The translations under genes and the position numbers were made by a program. A model generated the notes under the pieces. That model had not been told where the DNA came from and ran no database searches. It saw nothing but the letters and a program-made list of their open reading frames with translations. From Stichopus chloronotus (Eukaryota; Echinodermata; Holothuroidea; Aspidochirotida; Stichopodidae), in the NCBI GenBank assembly GCA_021234535.1, contig CM037840.1, positions 458,909-522,908 on the forward strand: a DNA stretch of 64,000 nucleotides, written 5' to 3'. Shown piece after piece: positions 25,006 to 38,985 of the stretch (position 1 is its first letter; every line of letters starts with the position of its first letter).

Positions 25006-27075
25006 TTAGTGTCAGTATTCAACAAACGTTAACTCATTACCGACCATTTGGGTGATTCCGCGACACATTTGATTTTCCTCATGGCAACTTAGGTCTGCTG
25101 TTCGCAATCGACGGGCATAGGGGCTAGTTTTTACGTGCCAGTCGAACGTATGTAGGCCTGCAGTATTCTACTCACACGTAGGGCGGGTAAATTCTTCACA
25201 CTTAAATTTTGAATTTACAAGTATTATGTTAGATACAACGCATGAAAGATTGTTGAAAAGCAATTTACTCCATTCTTTTGTTACAATTACGATAACATGA
25301 GTGGCCATTGAGTCGGCACTGGAGGTGAAACATCGAGTTACATATGAACGATATAGCTAGGTATATATTCTTTAGTTCTCGCTACAGATCTGTCGCGAGA
25401 GTGGGCCATACACTAACATCTTAAATAAGCTATAGCAAATCTGCAACAATATTAGGGAATGCCAACTGTACAAATGTTATCAACAGTGCGCATGCGTGCA
25501 TACCCTGTTTTACAAACTAAACGAAACAATAGACAAACGACAACAGTACACACAAGCGGAGACAATGGGTACAAACCAAATCATTAGACAAAAACGAACC
25601 ACTAGACACAACCAAATGATTAAACACAAACGAAAACATTAGACGATTGTTTTAACATGTTGGGACTTGCGGTTCCTTTTTTAAACTGTACAAGCTTACG
25701 AAGTTACGGCAGGCAGCGCCCTGCCACGACAACACTACTAAAGTATATTATATGGCAAAGGCTACCCACTGTATTAGAACTGCATATCGTTTCCTTACCA
25801 GGTTCTGATAGTCCTTTCTTACTTCAGCCAACGTATTACACTGTTGATATCGTTAGTTGCAAAAGTATAACTTCCACTTCTTTTATTTCAACTTTCAGCT
25901 AAGGTAATGAGATGTTCGCTAACGACAGATTAAGCTGTCGTCTAATGCGTTGTGTGTCGTGTACGTGTACATCATGTTGCAACGTTGCAGTTAAGGTGTA
26001 TATTCCATAACATGAAGTCTCTGGAATGTGGGTGAGCGGGATTACAACACATCGGGGAATTCCAACATGAGGTCGCATATAACAATTACTCTTCGCCATC
26101 GAATCACGTCTTAAACCGCGGGTATCTTTATACTTCCACTATATCAGATCTTGTATTTCACACTCGGTGTGGTAATAGGGTGTTTGGGGAGGGGGTGGCC
26201 CAATGAAAAACAAAAACCAGAAAAATGATAGGAGAACAAAGAATGAGTAAAAATTGAAGTAATGTAAAGGAAAATGCCAACTTGAGTAACTGCTTTCAGC
26301 GTTAGTCGGCGAAATGTTGATGGTGTTACCGATATTCAATCTTCAGATTTCAAGCAAGCATTTCTGTCTTCAACAGTACAAGTTAATGTTTTTGAACTCT
26401 GACGCTAGTGCAAGATATAAGTATAACGTATAGCTATGTAACCACTTCTCTTCTTGCTCTAGTCTCTCTGCAAGATACCGAACTGAATCTGTTGCTTAGG
26501 GCTAATTTAAGTCACCCTAAAAGTTGTCACCAATTCCTACATTCTTTGAAAGCATGTGGTGAGTGTCATCTCAGCTTTTGGTTATTTATACTTCCAAGTA
26601 TGTCATAAAATATTATCTCCGTCGAACTTTGAAATCTGTATGCTACAACAAATTTTCAGATTCACCTTTGTATTTATGTCTCAAAAAAAAAAAAAAAAAA
26701 AAAATCGCCCATAATCTAAATTTTCACTTCTGCGAATAACTTACAAATAAAAAGAAAGTAAGGTAACTACATTGGTGTACGGTGCTAATATAAAAATCAA
26801 GAAGGAATTTAAAATTAATAGTAACACCAATAAAGTGGGATTTAGTATGTCTCCAATTCTTAGGCCCATACCTCATGTCATCCTCGCAGCTGCCTCCTCC
26901 CCTGCCATGAGGGAGCGGGGGGGGGGGGGTGGATGATTGATATATAGTTCAAAGCACTACGTGTGACTCTGGGAATTTCTTTGGTTTATCATATCACGTG
27001 ATAAAATAGCAGCAGCTCGGCTATCCTCTCGGTCCGATCAGCCTCCATGATGACGTCATCATCGGTAATAGAATC
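25006..27075. other. Right part of unit A, no gene recognised
   Basis: Co-linear with 61905-64000 with modest divergence. Frames of 66-81 codons are not conserved between the units. A 16-bp palindrome ATGATGACGTCATCAT at 27047-27062 (CRE core) is perfect in both units. Confidence 0.55.
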
Positions 27076-27465
27076 AAACTAATGACGTAGTAGCCCCCTC
27101 ATTTTATTTCCTAAATATTACTTGTGAAGAGGTGTTTAATGCTTGTTTTATATTATTTGTTCCTTGTATTTATTGATTATAATATTCCTTTGGTGATCCA
27201 GGGTTTAATGGGGCAATTATTCTTAAGCTTTCGTGTGGCCTTAGAAGCGTTGTTGTTCAAATAATAACTAAACTTTGGCATAAATACATTAAAGGCTTGT
27301 AGCGCTTTTTTTTCTGGAAATATATTTGTCCATCTTTCTGAACAAAGATCTTAGTTAAGGTTAGCTACTTGTCAGTAGTATGTTCACGTATTAAGAAAGT
27401 TTCATTTTAACACTGCGGTTTAAGTGGCTTTCCCACTTCAGATAGAGTGCTCTTTTTGCTGTTTT
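27076..27465. other. Intergenic, no gene recognised
   Basis: AT-rich, with no frame and no match elsewhere in the window. Confidence 0.5.
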
Positions 27466-28260
27466 AAACTGTTTTCCTTAGCCTAGGAATCACATTAAAC
27501 AGGTAAATTTTAATAATATTGATATGAAATCATAGACGTTTTCGGTTGATGCTGTGTTTACTCACTGAGCCTAGGGACGTTTGTTAATTCCATTTGAGGG
27601 ATTGTTAACAGCAAGGGAAAAGTCAATTATTGTTTTCCTTGATAATAAAAATTGAAGTGGGTAATTTTGCAAAATATGAGATGAAAACAACAATGTACCA
27701 ATTTGATGAATATTTATGACTGTTTCATTTTATCCTGGAATCTTGAGAAATGACAATCTCTTTTGTGTCGACTACATTTTTACATACTTTATATCTGGGG
27801 AGAAACTTAAAATAACGAGTTAAAGTATGAGTTAAGAATGTTTGATCAAAAGATGGACCATTTGACTACGAAGGGTCTCTCATTAAATATACATAAAACA
27901 GACACATTTGGGCTAATCACTAATCATATCTTCGGTTTGGCTCATATTTAAAAAAAAACGTATGTCTATAGCCTTATCAAATTTTCATATTTCGGCTAAA
28001 ATCTACTACATTTTCGATTTTGCTCTATTTTCGAGATCTTTCTATCAGCGTTGAGAAATGACCGATTCAAAGTGATATTATTGTATTGGAGGCTTTATTA
28101 ATAATAAATGACGTCATTAACAGTTTTTAATTGTCATACGTATCCATAAGTCGGTATCACCTTGAAATTACTCGATATCATTAAATTAGCAAGATCTTGG
28201 AGGAAGAGTGTGCATTAGTCCTTTTTAACTGTTTTCCTTATGTTATGAGTCACATGAAAC
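27466..28260 (-). repeat. R-family monomer, inverted orientation (full monomer)
   Basis: Runs from GTTTTCCTTAGCCTAGGAAT to ACATGAAACAGGTAAATTA, so the same landmark occurs at both ends. It has AATGACGTCATT at 28107-28118 and the GGAGGCTTTATTAATAATAA motif. It defines a monomer of about 760 bases. Confidence 0.8.
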
Positions 28261-29289
28261 AGGTAAATTACGTCTCTCGCCTTGCCTCCTAGGTCTATCT
28301 GTGGACTGTCTGATTTGAAATTCTGGCTTAAGCCTCTCCAGGGCAACACCCCCTGATACTCTGCCCCAGGGGTCAAACATAGGGACGATGAGTTGACTTC
28401 CCCTCACGCACACAAACACACACACACGCACACACACAAAATGGTTACACGCCCTTGTTTTTACCAAGTAGTTTTACTTATAACTTTCAAGAAGGTGATT
28501 ACGGAAGCAAAGTAGTTCTTAAATAAATCATGGGGCTATTACAGAGTCTCTGTAATAGCTCCATTTTTAAAATCTAAAGTTGAAACCATTCTTTATGTAC
28601 CTTTATAAAGGGGGAAACGCAGCTTATCTGCATTGTGAACTGACATGGCACCGTTCAGTCCTACTAAACACAAAATATAAATAAAACTGCAATGTATTAA
28701 TTGACTAACTCTGCCACATTTTATCAATGATTTTAGTAATTAACGTTGTACCCAATGGAACTTATTGATGAAATTTGTAGTTTACATTTTTGAATTCAAA
28801 AGAGAACTGTTTCTACCGAACTGAGAAACAATGCTTGTCCGTCTTTGAACGGACAGGGAATTATCAAAAGTCAATTTAACAAACTTTACCTCTAGCTAAT
28901 GCCGTCAGTACCGGCTCATTAAAAGACAGTGGCGGCATCATATCCCGGTCTTTTTACCCAAGAGATAAAACGAACAAAAACCTCAAAGAATACGACCACT
29001 CATTCTCATTAAAAATATGTGACAATCCTAATGGCAACACTGAATGGATTCTTAAAATCGGAAAACCTCAGAGAGTAAAGATGTAGAAATCCAGGCCTAC
29101 TTTATGTTTTTTTTCTCCCATTCCTTCATGGGAGAGCAAAAATGAAAAATGCGAAATGATTTCCCCAAATTAGTTTACTTTTAATGTGGTAGCCTATGAG
29201 CAACTCAGATCTAATAAAAATAGATATGTGTGCATGTTTACAACGTAGAGGTGGTTGACACTCTGCTGAGGTCAGTCGTCTTTCTTTCA
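28261..29289. other. Intergenic, no gene recognised
   Basis: Contains a short (CA)n tract at 28406-28440. A short inverted repeat, GGGGCTATTACAGAGTCTC followed by TGTAATAGCTCC, lies at about 28531-28562. No supported frame. Confidence 0.5.
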
Positions 29290-29880
29290 TTTTTATTTTA
29301 CAAATTATAAAGAACTGAGATGGAATTAATCCACATCCGTAGTTTCTTTTACGACTTGTTTTCTCGTCATGTCTTTATTTCATTACTGTATTGAATTAAC
29401 ATTAAAAATATGAAGAATTAGATAACTTAACATAAAAGGCTGGCCGTCAAAATTGTATGTGGATCAATATTGTAAAGTTATAAGTAATTAGATTTCCCGT
29501 ACATTTTCACGGTAGGACATTACGCTGACCGTTCACACTAGCGAATGACATTAGTTTCAACTTTTGCTGTTCTGTACCTCGTAAGACCGCCTCAAACTGA
29601 TACACGCGTAACACACACGCGGAGCATTTTCTACGGTGTCCTGTAAGTGTCAGATTGCTAACGACTGTTTCAAATACATGACGTCTTTTCAAGTTGATGG
29701 AGGAAATAATTTATCATTGCCAATATAAGTGACATATATTTTTAATTTGATTCTACGGGGGGTGGGGATAAGTTCATGGTCTGTGTAACCCTTTTTCTAG
29801 AAATATGACTAGGATAAACTAGGATAAAATAAAAAGAAGGGAGTTAGTAAAAAGTGACGCAGAAAGTTAAAATTTTAAAG
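29290..29880 (-). repeat. R-family inner module, inverted copy
   Basis: Reverse complement matches 7440-7920 and 50260-50720. The landmarks GGTTACACA, CAATCTGACACTTACAG and GAAACTACGGATG are in the expected order. More diverged than the other two copies. Confidence 0.7.
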
Positions 29881-31120
29881 AGACTCGTTCAGTTAATATC
29901 GATCAGTTTGTAAGGTACAAGCACATGACAGTGCTTAAAATTAGCATAATATGTCAAGTTTAACATCCAATAGTAACTATAAACTGTCCAAATTTTTGAA
30001 TTGTTGTCCCTGACCTGTTGTGGCTCTGTGCAAGTGATTAAGTACTAATTTGAAAAGTGTCACATACCTTTTAAAAACAAAATTGATTGTTAATTCCTCA
30101 CTCATTGATGTTCCTTTGTGTGTGACACATGGGGGTTCTCTTAGTTGACCATTTGTCACTGATATGGGAAACAAACTTGACATTTTTTGGAAAAGTCAGT
30201 GAGTGTAATGAAACAACTCAAAGAGACTCTTTAAAGACCATACCTGACACGCCCCTAAAAAAGAACTCTCATGAATAACAATGCGATGGAAGTTGTAACA
30301 TATTATTTTTGAGGATTTTCAAAGCTTAACAAAACGGCAAAAGAAATGATGTGGAGCGTTGCATATTGTCCTTATATTTCTTTTGTTGGGCCTACATTTG
30401 TTTTGTTTAGGCCTTCGTTTAGTTTCTCTTAATTACGTCAGTCATTTTTTGGCTTCCACGATAATTTTTAAAGGCGACATTTCAAATAAATGCATCGAAA
30501 AATGAAAACCCTTCGGGCGTATAAAATTTTATCTGTCCTTGAAATAAATATTTAGTTAATAAATGCCTTAAGTAAGGCGTATCATTATGAGTTCCTTCCT
30601 GGACGTCATAAATTTTTATATTAGTCTAATGGTTATTCATGATGACAATGCAAAACACTTATTTGAAAATGCAAAACATTTATTTGAAAAACGGTCAAAG
30701 TTTGATGAAGTTTGATGGAATTTTCAACGTTTGTAATGATTATTCAGTCTATACTGCAAAATGTGTCATTCTTCTCCTCGAGGAAGCTCAAGTAATCACC
30801 ATAGTAACGTGCAAGGTGTAGGTTTTAGTCCTTTCCCTCTTTCGAATTCTTTTGTCTTTGGAAACTACAGATATAACAAACTCCATTGGATGACGTAACC
30901 GACGTTGATTGTTTCATTCATAGAGTAGTAGGCTGCGTTCGGCGGATCCTCGTTAATCCTTTCTTAAATTTCAAATTTATGAAACCTTTATACTTTTTTT
31001 ACTTCACTTGGTACTTGTGATGGGTCGGATCTGGCCCACGGACTGCCATTTCGGAACCAGGGCTGCATGTGTGGTTCATGTAACAATCGGAAGTATTGTT
31101 TCTAATTCTAGTTGAGGACT
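29881..31120. other. Intergenic, no gene recognised
   Basis: Only short frames. A direct repeat of about 22 bases (ATTTGAAAATGCAAAACA-like) lies at 30645-30690. Confidence 0.5.
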
Positions 31121-32110
31121 ACACTGCATTCAGATGAATGAATTTGTGACATAATAAACAGAAAATTAAGGCACCGTTCAGATGCCCTCGTCTGAGAATT
31201 TATTAAAATAATAATGATGTCGATGATAAGGGGCGGGGGTTGTTGAGAAATGACAGAATGTCTCTCGAGAGTTAACTGAATTCATGATACATTCAGATTA
31301 GTGATGATATTACTACAATAATCAGCGACTGAGGCAGCAACTGTTCCGACAATGATTCATGCTCACTCATTGCATGTGTAACTTTGAATTCGTCGTAAAC
31401 TTCTCAGTGTCATTATTTCTTGCTAGGGTAAGTTTGATGCCTCAGGCTGCGGAATTTAGAAAACAAACAATTATTTGTGCACCTTAAGTGAATAAGACAT
31501 GAATGTGCGCATGTGCAACATGAGTGGTTTTCATATGTCCTATGGCTACAAAATATTCACTATGAGTCACGGTGAATATTTACTCTAAATAAGAAAGAAT
31601 GAAATGAGAGAGTGAACATTCGTTCTCCTTTAGAGTAAATATTTACTCTTAATTTTAGAGCAATCACTAGTCTCACTCTTCAGAATTAATAGAGTCATGT
31701 AGTCCTTTTGTTATACAAGATTTAGTACCTGTGTTATTTTTGTTATGTCGTGTGTGAGAATTCAACTATTTCTGTTACGTTTTCATATGCAAATGGTTAA
31801 TTCGAGTTCCTTTGCCACCTGTGTTTTGCATCAGTCACTATTAGTTGGTCCTCCTCGAGGAAGCCGCGGGATCGGTTTCATAATAATACCTTCCAGAAGG
31901 CTTACATCAAGTAGATCCTTTATTTCTCTTCTGTTTTTCCTAGCCCCCTTCTCCACGGTCTTTATACCCGGGGAAACCAAGTTGTATCGCCACGAGATAT
32001 GTAAGTAAGAAAACCTATTTGTCTTTTGAATGTAGCAGTAACCGTTGTCAATTCTCTTGACGAAATAATATCTTAAGGGTTATCATTGCATGTAGATACA
32101 TTTCTTATGG
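31121..32110 (+). repeat. Dispersed duplicate S, copy 1
   Basis: Homologous in the same orientation to 38411-38985. Shared blocks include CATGATACATTCAGA, TGCGGAATTTAGAAAA, GGTTTTCATAT and ATGTAGCAGTAACC. Copy 1 carries about 490 extra bases (31545-32030) including a palindromic segment. Confidence 0.7.
31571..31651. repeat. Inverted repeat with an 18-bp perfect palindrome
   Basis: GTGAATATTTACTCTAAAT near 31571 pairs with TTTAGAGTAAATATTTAC near 31632. The second arm contains AGAGTAAATATTTACTCT, a perfect palindrome. It lies within sequence absent from the other S copy, which suggests a small TIR element. Confidence 0.6.
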
Positions 32111-32158
32111 CATTTTCAACTTTAATTAGACAAGGAACACAAGGACCGTGCATTGCTT

Positions 32159-32215
32159 TTGTGTGTGTGTGTGTGTATGTATGTGTGCGTATGTTTGTGG
32201 TGTGTGATTGTGGAA
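32159..32215 (+). repeat. (TG)n-rich tract
   Basis: Degenerate TG/TATG repeat followed by a G-rich stretch to 32420. Low complexity. Confidence 0.8.
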
Positions 32216-32559
32216 GTGTAGGGGACAGTTGGTGAGGGAACGGAATAGATGGGGGAGAGTAAGGGTTGTTAAAAGGGTTGGGGAATGAGTGGGGAGGATA
32301 TAGAATGGGTGGGGAGTGAGGGAAAAAGTGATGGAAGAGAGGAGAAAAGGTAGAAGTCGGTGGGGTGGGGAGAGGTTTTCAGGTATTTGGAGTAGTTGGG
32401 AGGTTTTGGAAGGCGCAAAGAGGGGTGTCGGTAGGGAGACCTAAATGATGTCTGTCCGTTGGAAGCTACAAACTTTCCACTGCCCAATTCACGCCGAGGA
32501 GCAACAGCATGTTCCCCTATATGGTCATTGCTTCTCTGCATGTATTATTGACAAATTAA

Positions 32560-33540
32560 AGAAATGAAAACACTGACACTGAGGCGAGATAAACATACAT
32601 CCATCAATGCCATGCTTTGTATTAATAATTGTCAATATGAACAAAAAAATAATGGTAATAAGAGAGAAAGATGACACAAAGAATAAACAACAAATATGAG
32701 CAATATGAGAAAGTACAACAACCACCAAAGATAACAATAAATGCGAGAGGAGCCTAAAAAGTTGCACAAAGGAAGGTATTAAAGTAAATGCATACAATGA
32801 ATATGAATAATGATAACATTAAGAAGAAATATAATAACAAAAAGAATAATAATAATAATAGTAATAATACTAATTAAAACAATGATAGGAATAGCAAATG
32901 CAATAACAAATATCAATTAAAGAAAATATAAAGAAGTTAAAAGTTGAAAAACAATAGAAGAAAGCTAACAGCTGAACAGCATCTAACAATGTAATACAAT
33001 AAATCAGGCAACAATAAATTTGGTTATACTCATCATAAGAAAAAGATAAAAAAGATAACTTATAAACAAAGAAAAACATAATATAAAGATGAAAGCAAAA
33101 GATAATAATAAGTAAAACCGACACTAGCCAATAACAACAATAGGTAAATTGTATTAAATAATAAGTAAAGAACAAACATCAGCAAACAGGACAAAAAAAA
33201 AGGAAAAAAAATTACACGAAGTGAAAAAAAGAAGAGAAAAACGTCCAAAGCAAAGTATGACATAATTATGTAAACCGACACCACTAAATATCAATAATTG
33301 TGATAGCAGGTCAGCGAAAGGTTAATACAAGACCAATAACGCTAAGACATCCAGTTTCAAGAAAAACTAAAAAGTATCAGCAAAACGTTTACGGAAATAC
33401 TTTAAATCAATATAGGAAAATCAAACTAAACGATTACAAACGATTGAAAACATGTGTAACTGACGAGAAACCAATATAAAAAGCCAAGTTGTAAGATACA
33501 GCCAATACAATATTGTAGCCCGACAATAAATTAGCAGAGA
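32560..33540. repeat. A-rich, strand-skewed low-complexity tract
   Basis: The plus strand is very rich in A over nearly 1 kb, with many AATA, ACAA and AAGA pieces. Long Phe/Tyr/Leu-rich minus frames (for example 33060-33284) are by-products of this composition and are not called as genes. Confidence 0.75.
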
Positions 33541-34104
33541 TTATTAAATGGACCGTTCTACAGATTATACTTTGATCTCATTGGAAGGTTAATTAACTCG
33601 GTAAACCTTTATGAGCTATTCGTTTCATTTTTCATATATTTCTCACACAAATCGCATTGGAGTGTAAACATATATCCCAAGATACAATAGATAGTAAACG
33701 TATAACATGATTTGTTTTCAGGGGTAATGCTTTACCGTGTTTACTTTGTAAAATGTGACCATGAGACCAACCTCTATTCGTTTTTTATACCAAAGCAAAA
33801 ATAATACTAATCATATCTTTCCGATAACAAGACCGTTGGTGATGTCAAAATCTGGCGGTAAACCATAATGTCAATAATTTTTATCTGAATATCAGTGAAC
33901 TGGTAAAAGCAACGTCAGATGAAGTTGAGACAGGGTCTCTGCTCGTAGAAAGGTCTAAATAGGAGGCAGAGACAAAGAAATCCGGAAGTACTTTGCATTA
34001 AAAGTAGAAATTAATGAAGCAATTTGTGACGACTCCCGACTGTATAATTGGGCACATATTGTTAATGATGTTGTTTAACTTGGTAAACAACATAATCCAA
34101 AATT
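33541..34104. other. Intergenic, no gene recognised
   Basis: No supported frame or repeat; leads into the GAT array. Confidence 0.5.
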
Positions 34105-34210
34105 ATGATGGTAATCGTGATAATAATGATAAAGATGGCGATGATGATGATGATGATGATGATGATAATGATGATAGTGATGATAATGATGATAAAAGTA
34201 AAGATGATGG

Positions 34211-34241
<31 letters not shown>

Positions 34242-35088
34242 CATGATCATGATCATGATCATTATGATTATTATCATGACGATAATGGTGATGATGATGA
34301 AAGTAATGATGTTGATAATGATAACGATAATCATCATAATGATGATGATTGTGAGGATGATGATAGAAATAATGGTGATGATGATAATGGTTATCATGAT
34401 GATAATGATGATGATGCTGATGATTATGATAGTGATGATGATGTTGATGATGGTGATGATGATGATCATGATCATGATCATGATGATGATGAATTTGATG
34501 TTGATAATGATGGTCATGATAACTATGATGATGATGATCGTTATGATGGTGATTATCGCGATGATGGGGATGATGATGATAATGATGATATGATGATGAT
34601 GATTATAACGACGACGATCATGATGATTCTGATGATGAAGATGATGATTATGATGATGATGATGATGATCGTGATGAAGATGATCGTTATGATAACTATT
34701 ACTTTGATGATGATAACGATGACAGTGATGATAATGATGATGATGATAACCCTTCTTTTTGTATTCATGCAATCGTATGATTAAAGAAGAAGTTTCCCAG
34801 GTATTTAGAGTTATTTCCAATTTATTCTATTAGTTCATATTAAAATTAGCAAACAAGCACCATGTCATATGTTTAGATTCCTATATTTTCTTGCCATTTC
34901 TTTAGCAGCTCTTAAGCAGAAAATAGCAGGAATAGTAACTCTAACGTCATAATTATAATAAAACAATTGATGATGATCATGATGATGATCATGATGACAG
35001 TGATGATCATGACGATAGTGATGATGATAACTATGATGAATGATGATCGTGATGATGGTGATGATCGTGATGATGATGACAATGATGA

Positions 35089-35148
<60 letters not shown>

Positions 35149-35206
35149 GATGATGATGATGATGATGATGGTGATAATGGTAATGATGATGGTAATGATC
35201 GTGATA

Positions 35207-35280
<74 letters not shown>

Positions 35281-35508
35281 CATGATGATGATCATGATGA
35301 TGATCATGATGATGATCATGATGATGATCATGATGAGAGTGATGATGAGAGTGATGATGATGATGATCATGATGATGATCATGATCATGATGATAGTGAT
35401 GATGATAACTATGATGATGATGATCGTGATGATGGTGATGATTATAACGACGACGATCATGATGATGCTGATGATGATGACGATGACGATTGTGATGATG
35501 AAGATGAC

Positions 35509-35547
<39 letters not shown>

Positions 35548-35732
35548 TTTGATGTTGATAATGATGGTCATGATAACTATGATGATGATGATCGTGATGA
35601 TGGTGATTATCGCGATGATGGGGATGATGATGATAATGATGATATGATGATGATGATTATAACGACGACGATCATGATGATTCTGATGATGAAGATGATG
35701 ATTATGATGATGATGATGATGATGATGACGAC

Positions 35733-35767
<35 letters not shown>

Positions 35768-35798
35768 CGACGATGATGATGATGATGAGGATGATGAC

Positions 35799-35838
<40 letters not shown>

Positions 35839-36315
35839 TTTGATGTTGATAATGATGGTCATGATAACTATGATGATGATGATCGTGATGATGGTGATTA
35901 TCGCGATGATGGGGATGATGATGATAATGATGATATGATGATGATGATTATAACGACGACGATCATGATGATTCTGATGATGAAGATGATGATTATGATG
36001 ATGATGATCGTGATGAAGGTGATCGTTATGATAACTATTACTTTGATGATGATAACGATGACAGTGATGATAATGATGATGATGATAACCCTTCTTTTTG
36101 TATTCATGCAATCGTATGATTAAAGAAGAAGTTTCCCAAGTATTTAGTGTTATTTCCAATTTATTCTATTAGTTCATATTAAAATTTTAAAATTAGCAAA
36201 CAAGCACCATGTCATATGTTTAGATTCCTATATTTTCTTGCCATTTCTTTAGCAGCTCTTCAGCAGAAAATAGCAGGAATAGTAACTCTAACGTCATAAT
36301 TATAATAAAACAATT
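34105..36315. repeat. Duplicated GAT/ATG array with unique flank
   Basis: Two GAT/ATG-rich arrays (34105-34749 and 34970-36088) are each followed by a nearly identical unique flank (34750-34969 and 36089-36315; one 8-base indel and a few changes). The flank offset is 1339 bases. Within the arrays a longer phrase, GAATTTGATGTTGATAATGA, recurs near 34491, 35545 and 35838, so there is higher-order structure. Asp-, Met-, Ile- and His-rich frames across it come from the repeat itself. Confidence 0.92.
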
Positions 36316-38410
36316 AAAATTAATTTGTCTTAACTTTGTTGTATATTTTCCCATCTAAGCGTACATTCTATCCTTTAATTACTACAACGCCAATTTACAA
36401 TCATGACGGCTCTAAAAGTCTGTTCCCACAGACTCGAAACGTTCTGTATACTCTACTTCGTATACACGCACCCTCCAATACATGTGCATAGCAACTCAGA
36501 CAATCCTTCTGTTCATACTTTGTATTCACATTACTTTAATACAAAAGTCCTTTTATCTAAAGGACTCATTAAATACTATTCTGATGCACCTTATCTAAAA
36601 GTGAGCACTTTACTCTCAAAATTTTCTCCTGGGTTGTAGCTAAGAGCCGAGACTGTCTAGGAGTATTGATTTTAGAGGAGAAACAAATTTGTTTGAGTGT
36701 TGCAAGTACGTTTGTGAAAAAGAATCCCATCATGTTTGTCACATCGATGTATTTGTGCGTAGATATAATTATTTATGTTGGTGTGTTGCCAAATGCATTT
36801 CCTCCTTACCCATTTTTTCTTTCTCTGTTATTCGTGTTTCAATGATTTGGTTACCGCCGAAGAATTCTAAGCCATGTCTATCCTCCGTTAGGATTAAAGT
36901 GTAACATTCTAGCAAAGTTATTTAAGAAATTGAAGTTACTCCATTGGTTGCATTTTTCTTATTGTGTAAAGTCTTATTTCTCCTCTAATCATTTCTTTTC
37001 AACTTTTCCAGTCCTAAACCTACTATTGAAATACTTGGTTCACAAGGTATACACAGGGATATCGCAGTACATGGACTTTATCACTTCTACCATAACCAGC
37101 AACTTATAATGAATTTTCCAAAGGAACATTGACGCAATAGACAAATGAACAGAATAATCAATATACGAATAGTTGAAAGGACACTCTGAAGTAGAAGTTG
37201 GTAACAAACATCTTGCCAGTGAGTCAAAAGGATAAGTATTTTAATCCTATTTTCTTTTATTTACTAACAAACAGAGTATTTGTAAAGGGACAATATACTG
37301 AACAGAATTACAATGCCCAGTCACTCTCGTTTTAATGAAGACATTTCAATATTCAATATCTGGGTCTGCCCATTCCACAGAAATTCCTGCAATGTCCCTG
37401 TCAGTTTGGAAACCTCAATGAATCTCCAACTTGATAAATCGAAACCATTTACTGACTAGGTGACAGACTGATAAATGGTCTGATTCTGTCACTTGTTTGC
37501 CACTTTATCGCAAAATGGTTTTACAGTCGTAATCATTTGGCTTTAAATCAGTGCAACATTTAATTCGTCTTTTTGTTTCATAATTTTCCATGTTTTCACA
37601 GAATATGATCGTGGTCTTGATATAAATTTCAAGTTTGAATCTCCCATACATTCTAAGAGTATGTGCAATTTAATGAGATAATATCAATAGAAAAACTAAA
37701 ACAATTTTAGGTAGAAAGTAAACTTCAAAGTCGCACATGGTTGTGCTTTGTTTTACCTGTTGAGATGTACATTAATTAGCTCGTATAAACCCCCACAAGA
37801 GAAGAAAACAGTTAAAGGTGGACTCAGCCGGTGAATGGGGGGCTTCTTATGGGGGGCTTCTTTAGTCATGCTTTCAGGAACAATAGTCATATCTTGTGCT
37901 TGACACTCTGTTAGACCTTAAGTTACACTTAATCAGTAATGCAATGAAATAGTGTGCTCCCCTTCCCTTTAGCGGCTGAGACCACTTTTAAGCTCAGTTC
38001 TTATTTTAGTTTTGCCAAATTAATTCAAAATGTTTATACTTTTGCAATATTTGAAGTCTTACTATCCATAGTTTCTTTTTCTCCTTACTATAAGAATAGT
38101 GGAATTGTTTTCAAGATCACATTGCCATTGAGACAGTACATTATGTAGGCTGTTATGCAACAGTTTATCATTCTTGTTGTAAAGAAATTGTTAAAGTTAA
38201 ACGTTTTCTATTATTTTAGATGGGAAGTGTGTTCAGCTTTACTGTCTCTGTTACATGTGCAGAATGTTTTGAGAGGTTCTCAACCCTTTTCGGGAAATTC
38301 ATTCCCCCTCCCCCCATTCTACTTGACAGGTCATGTCACTGAAAGATCTTTTTGTGTTGATTGATATACTTAAATTATCCAATGGTACTTAGATTGTACC
38401 CGTCGATTAT
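36316..38410. other. Intergenic, no gene recognised
   Basis: Frames up to 78 codons without recognisable content. A GGGGGGCTTCTT motif is directly repeated at about 37838-37862. Confidence 0.5.
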
Positions 38411-38985
38411 ATTGTAGGAAATACTCGCTGAGATGGCAATTCAAAGGAATGATTTTGTGATAATATAAACGGAAAATAAACCCATCGTTCAGAATCCTTC
38501 GCCTGATAATCAAAAACAATAATAATTAAATAATAATAATAATAACAACAACAACAGTAATAATAATAATAATGGTGATGACTGGGACGGACAGTGATGA
38601 AACGATATAAACTAGCCTCCTTAGAGTTACCTTCTTTCATGATACATTCAGAGAAGAGATCATTTTACCACATGTCAGACAAAGCAACTGCCAGAACATT
38701 CCTTTTTTAACATTTATTGTGTGTGTGTAACTTCGATGTAAACTCTATCTTATCAAGTATATCATTATTTCTTACTAGTCTATAAGTTGACGTCTCATTC
38801 CCTGCGGAATTTAGAAAATAAAAACTTTATTTGTATCCTTTATTTGGAAAGAGACATGCGCAACATGTGGTTTTCATATCATGTAGCAGTAACCATAGTA
38901 AATTCTCTTGACAAAAGAGATTTATCATTGCCTGTTGCTGTTCATTTCTTATCTCAAGTTTTAAATAGCAGAATTAAGGCGTTAT
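38411..38985 (+). repeat. Dispersed duplicate S, copy 2
   Basis: Matches 31121-32110. It contains an (AAT)n/(ACA)n tract at 38508-38572 where copy 1 has only a short AATAAT stretch. Confidence 0.7.

Noticed and set aside
33060..33284. Membrane-protein-like Phe/Leu/Tyr-rich minus frames
   Set aside because: By-product of the A-rich plus strand; no start context or conservation.
34014..34784. 256-codon Asp-rich acidic protein and matching Met/Ile/His-rich frames
   Set aside because: Produced by the GAT/ATG repeat, which has no stop in two of three frames per strand; the non-repeat N-terminus is not conserved at the second array.
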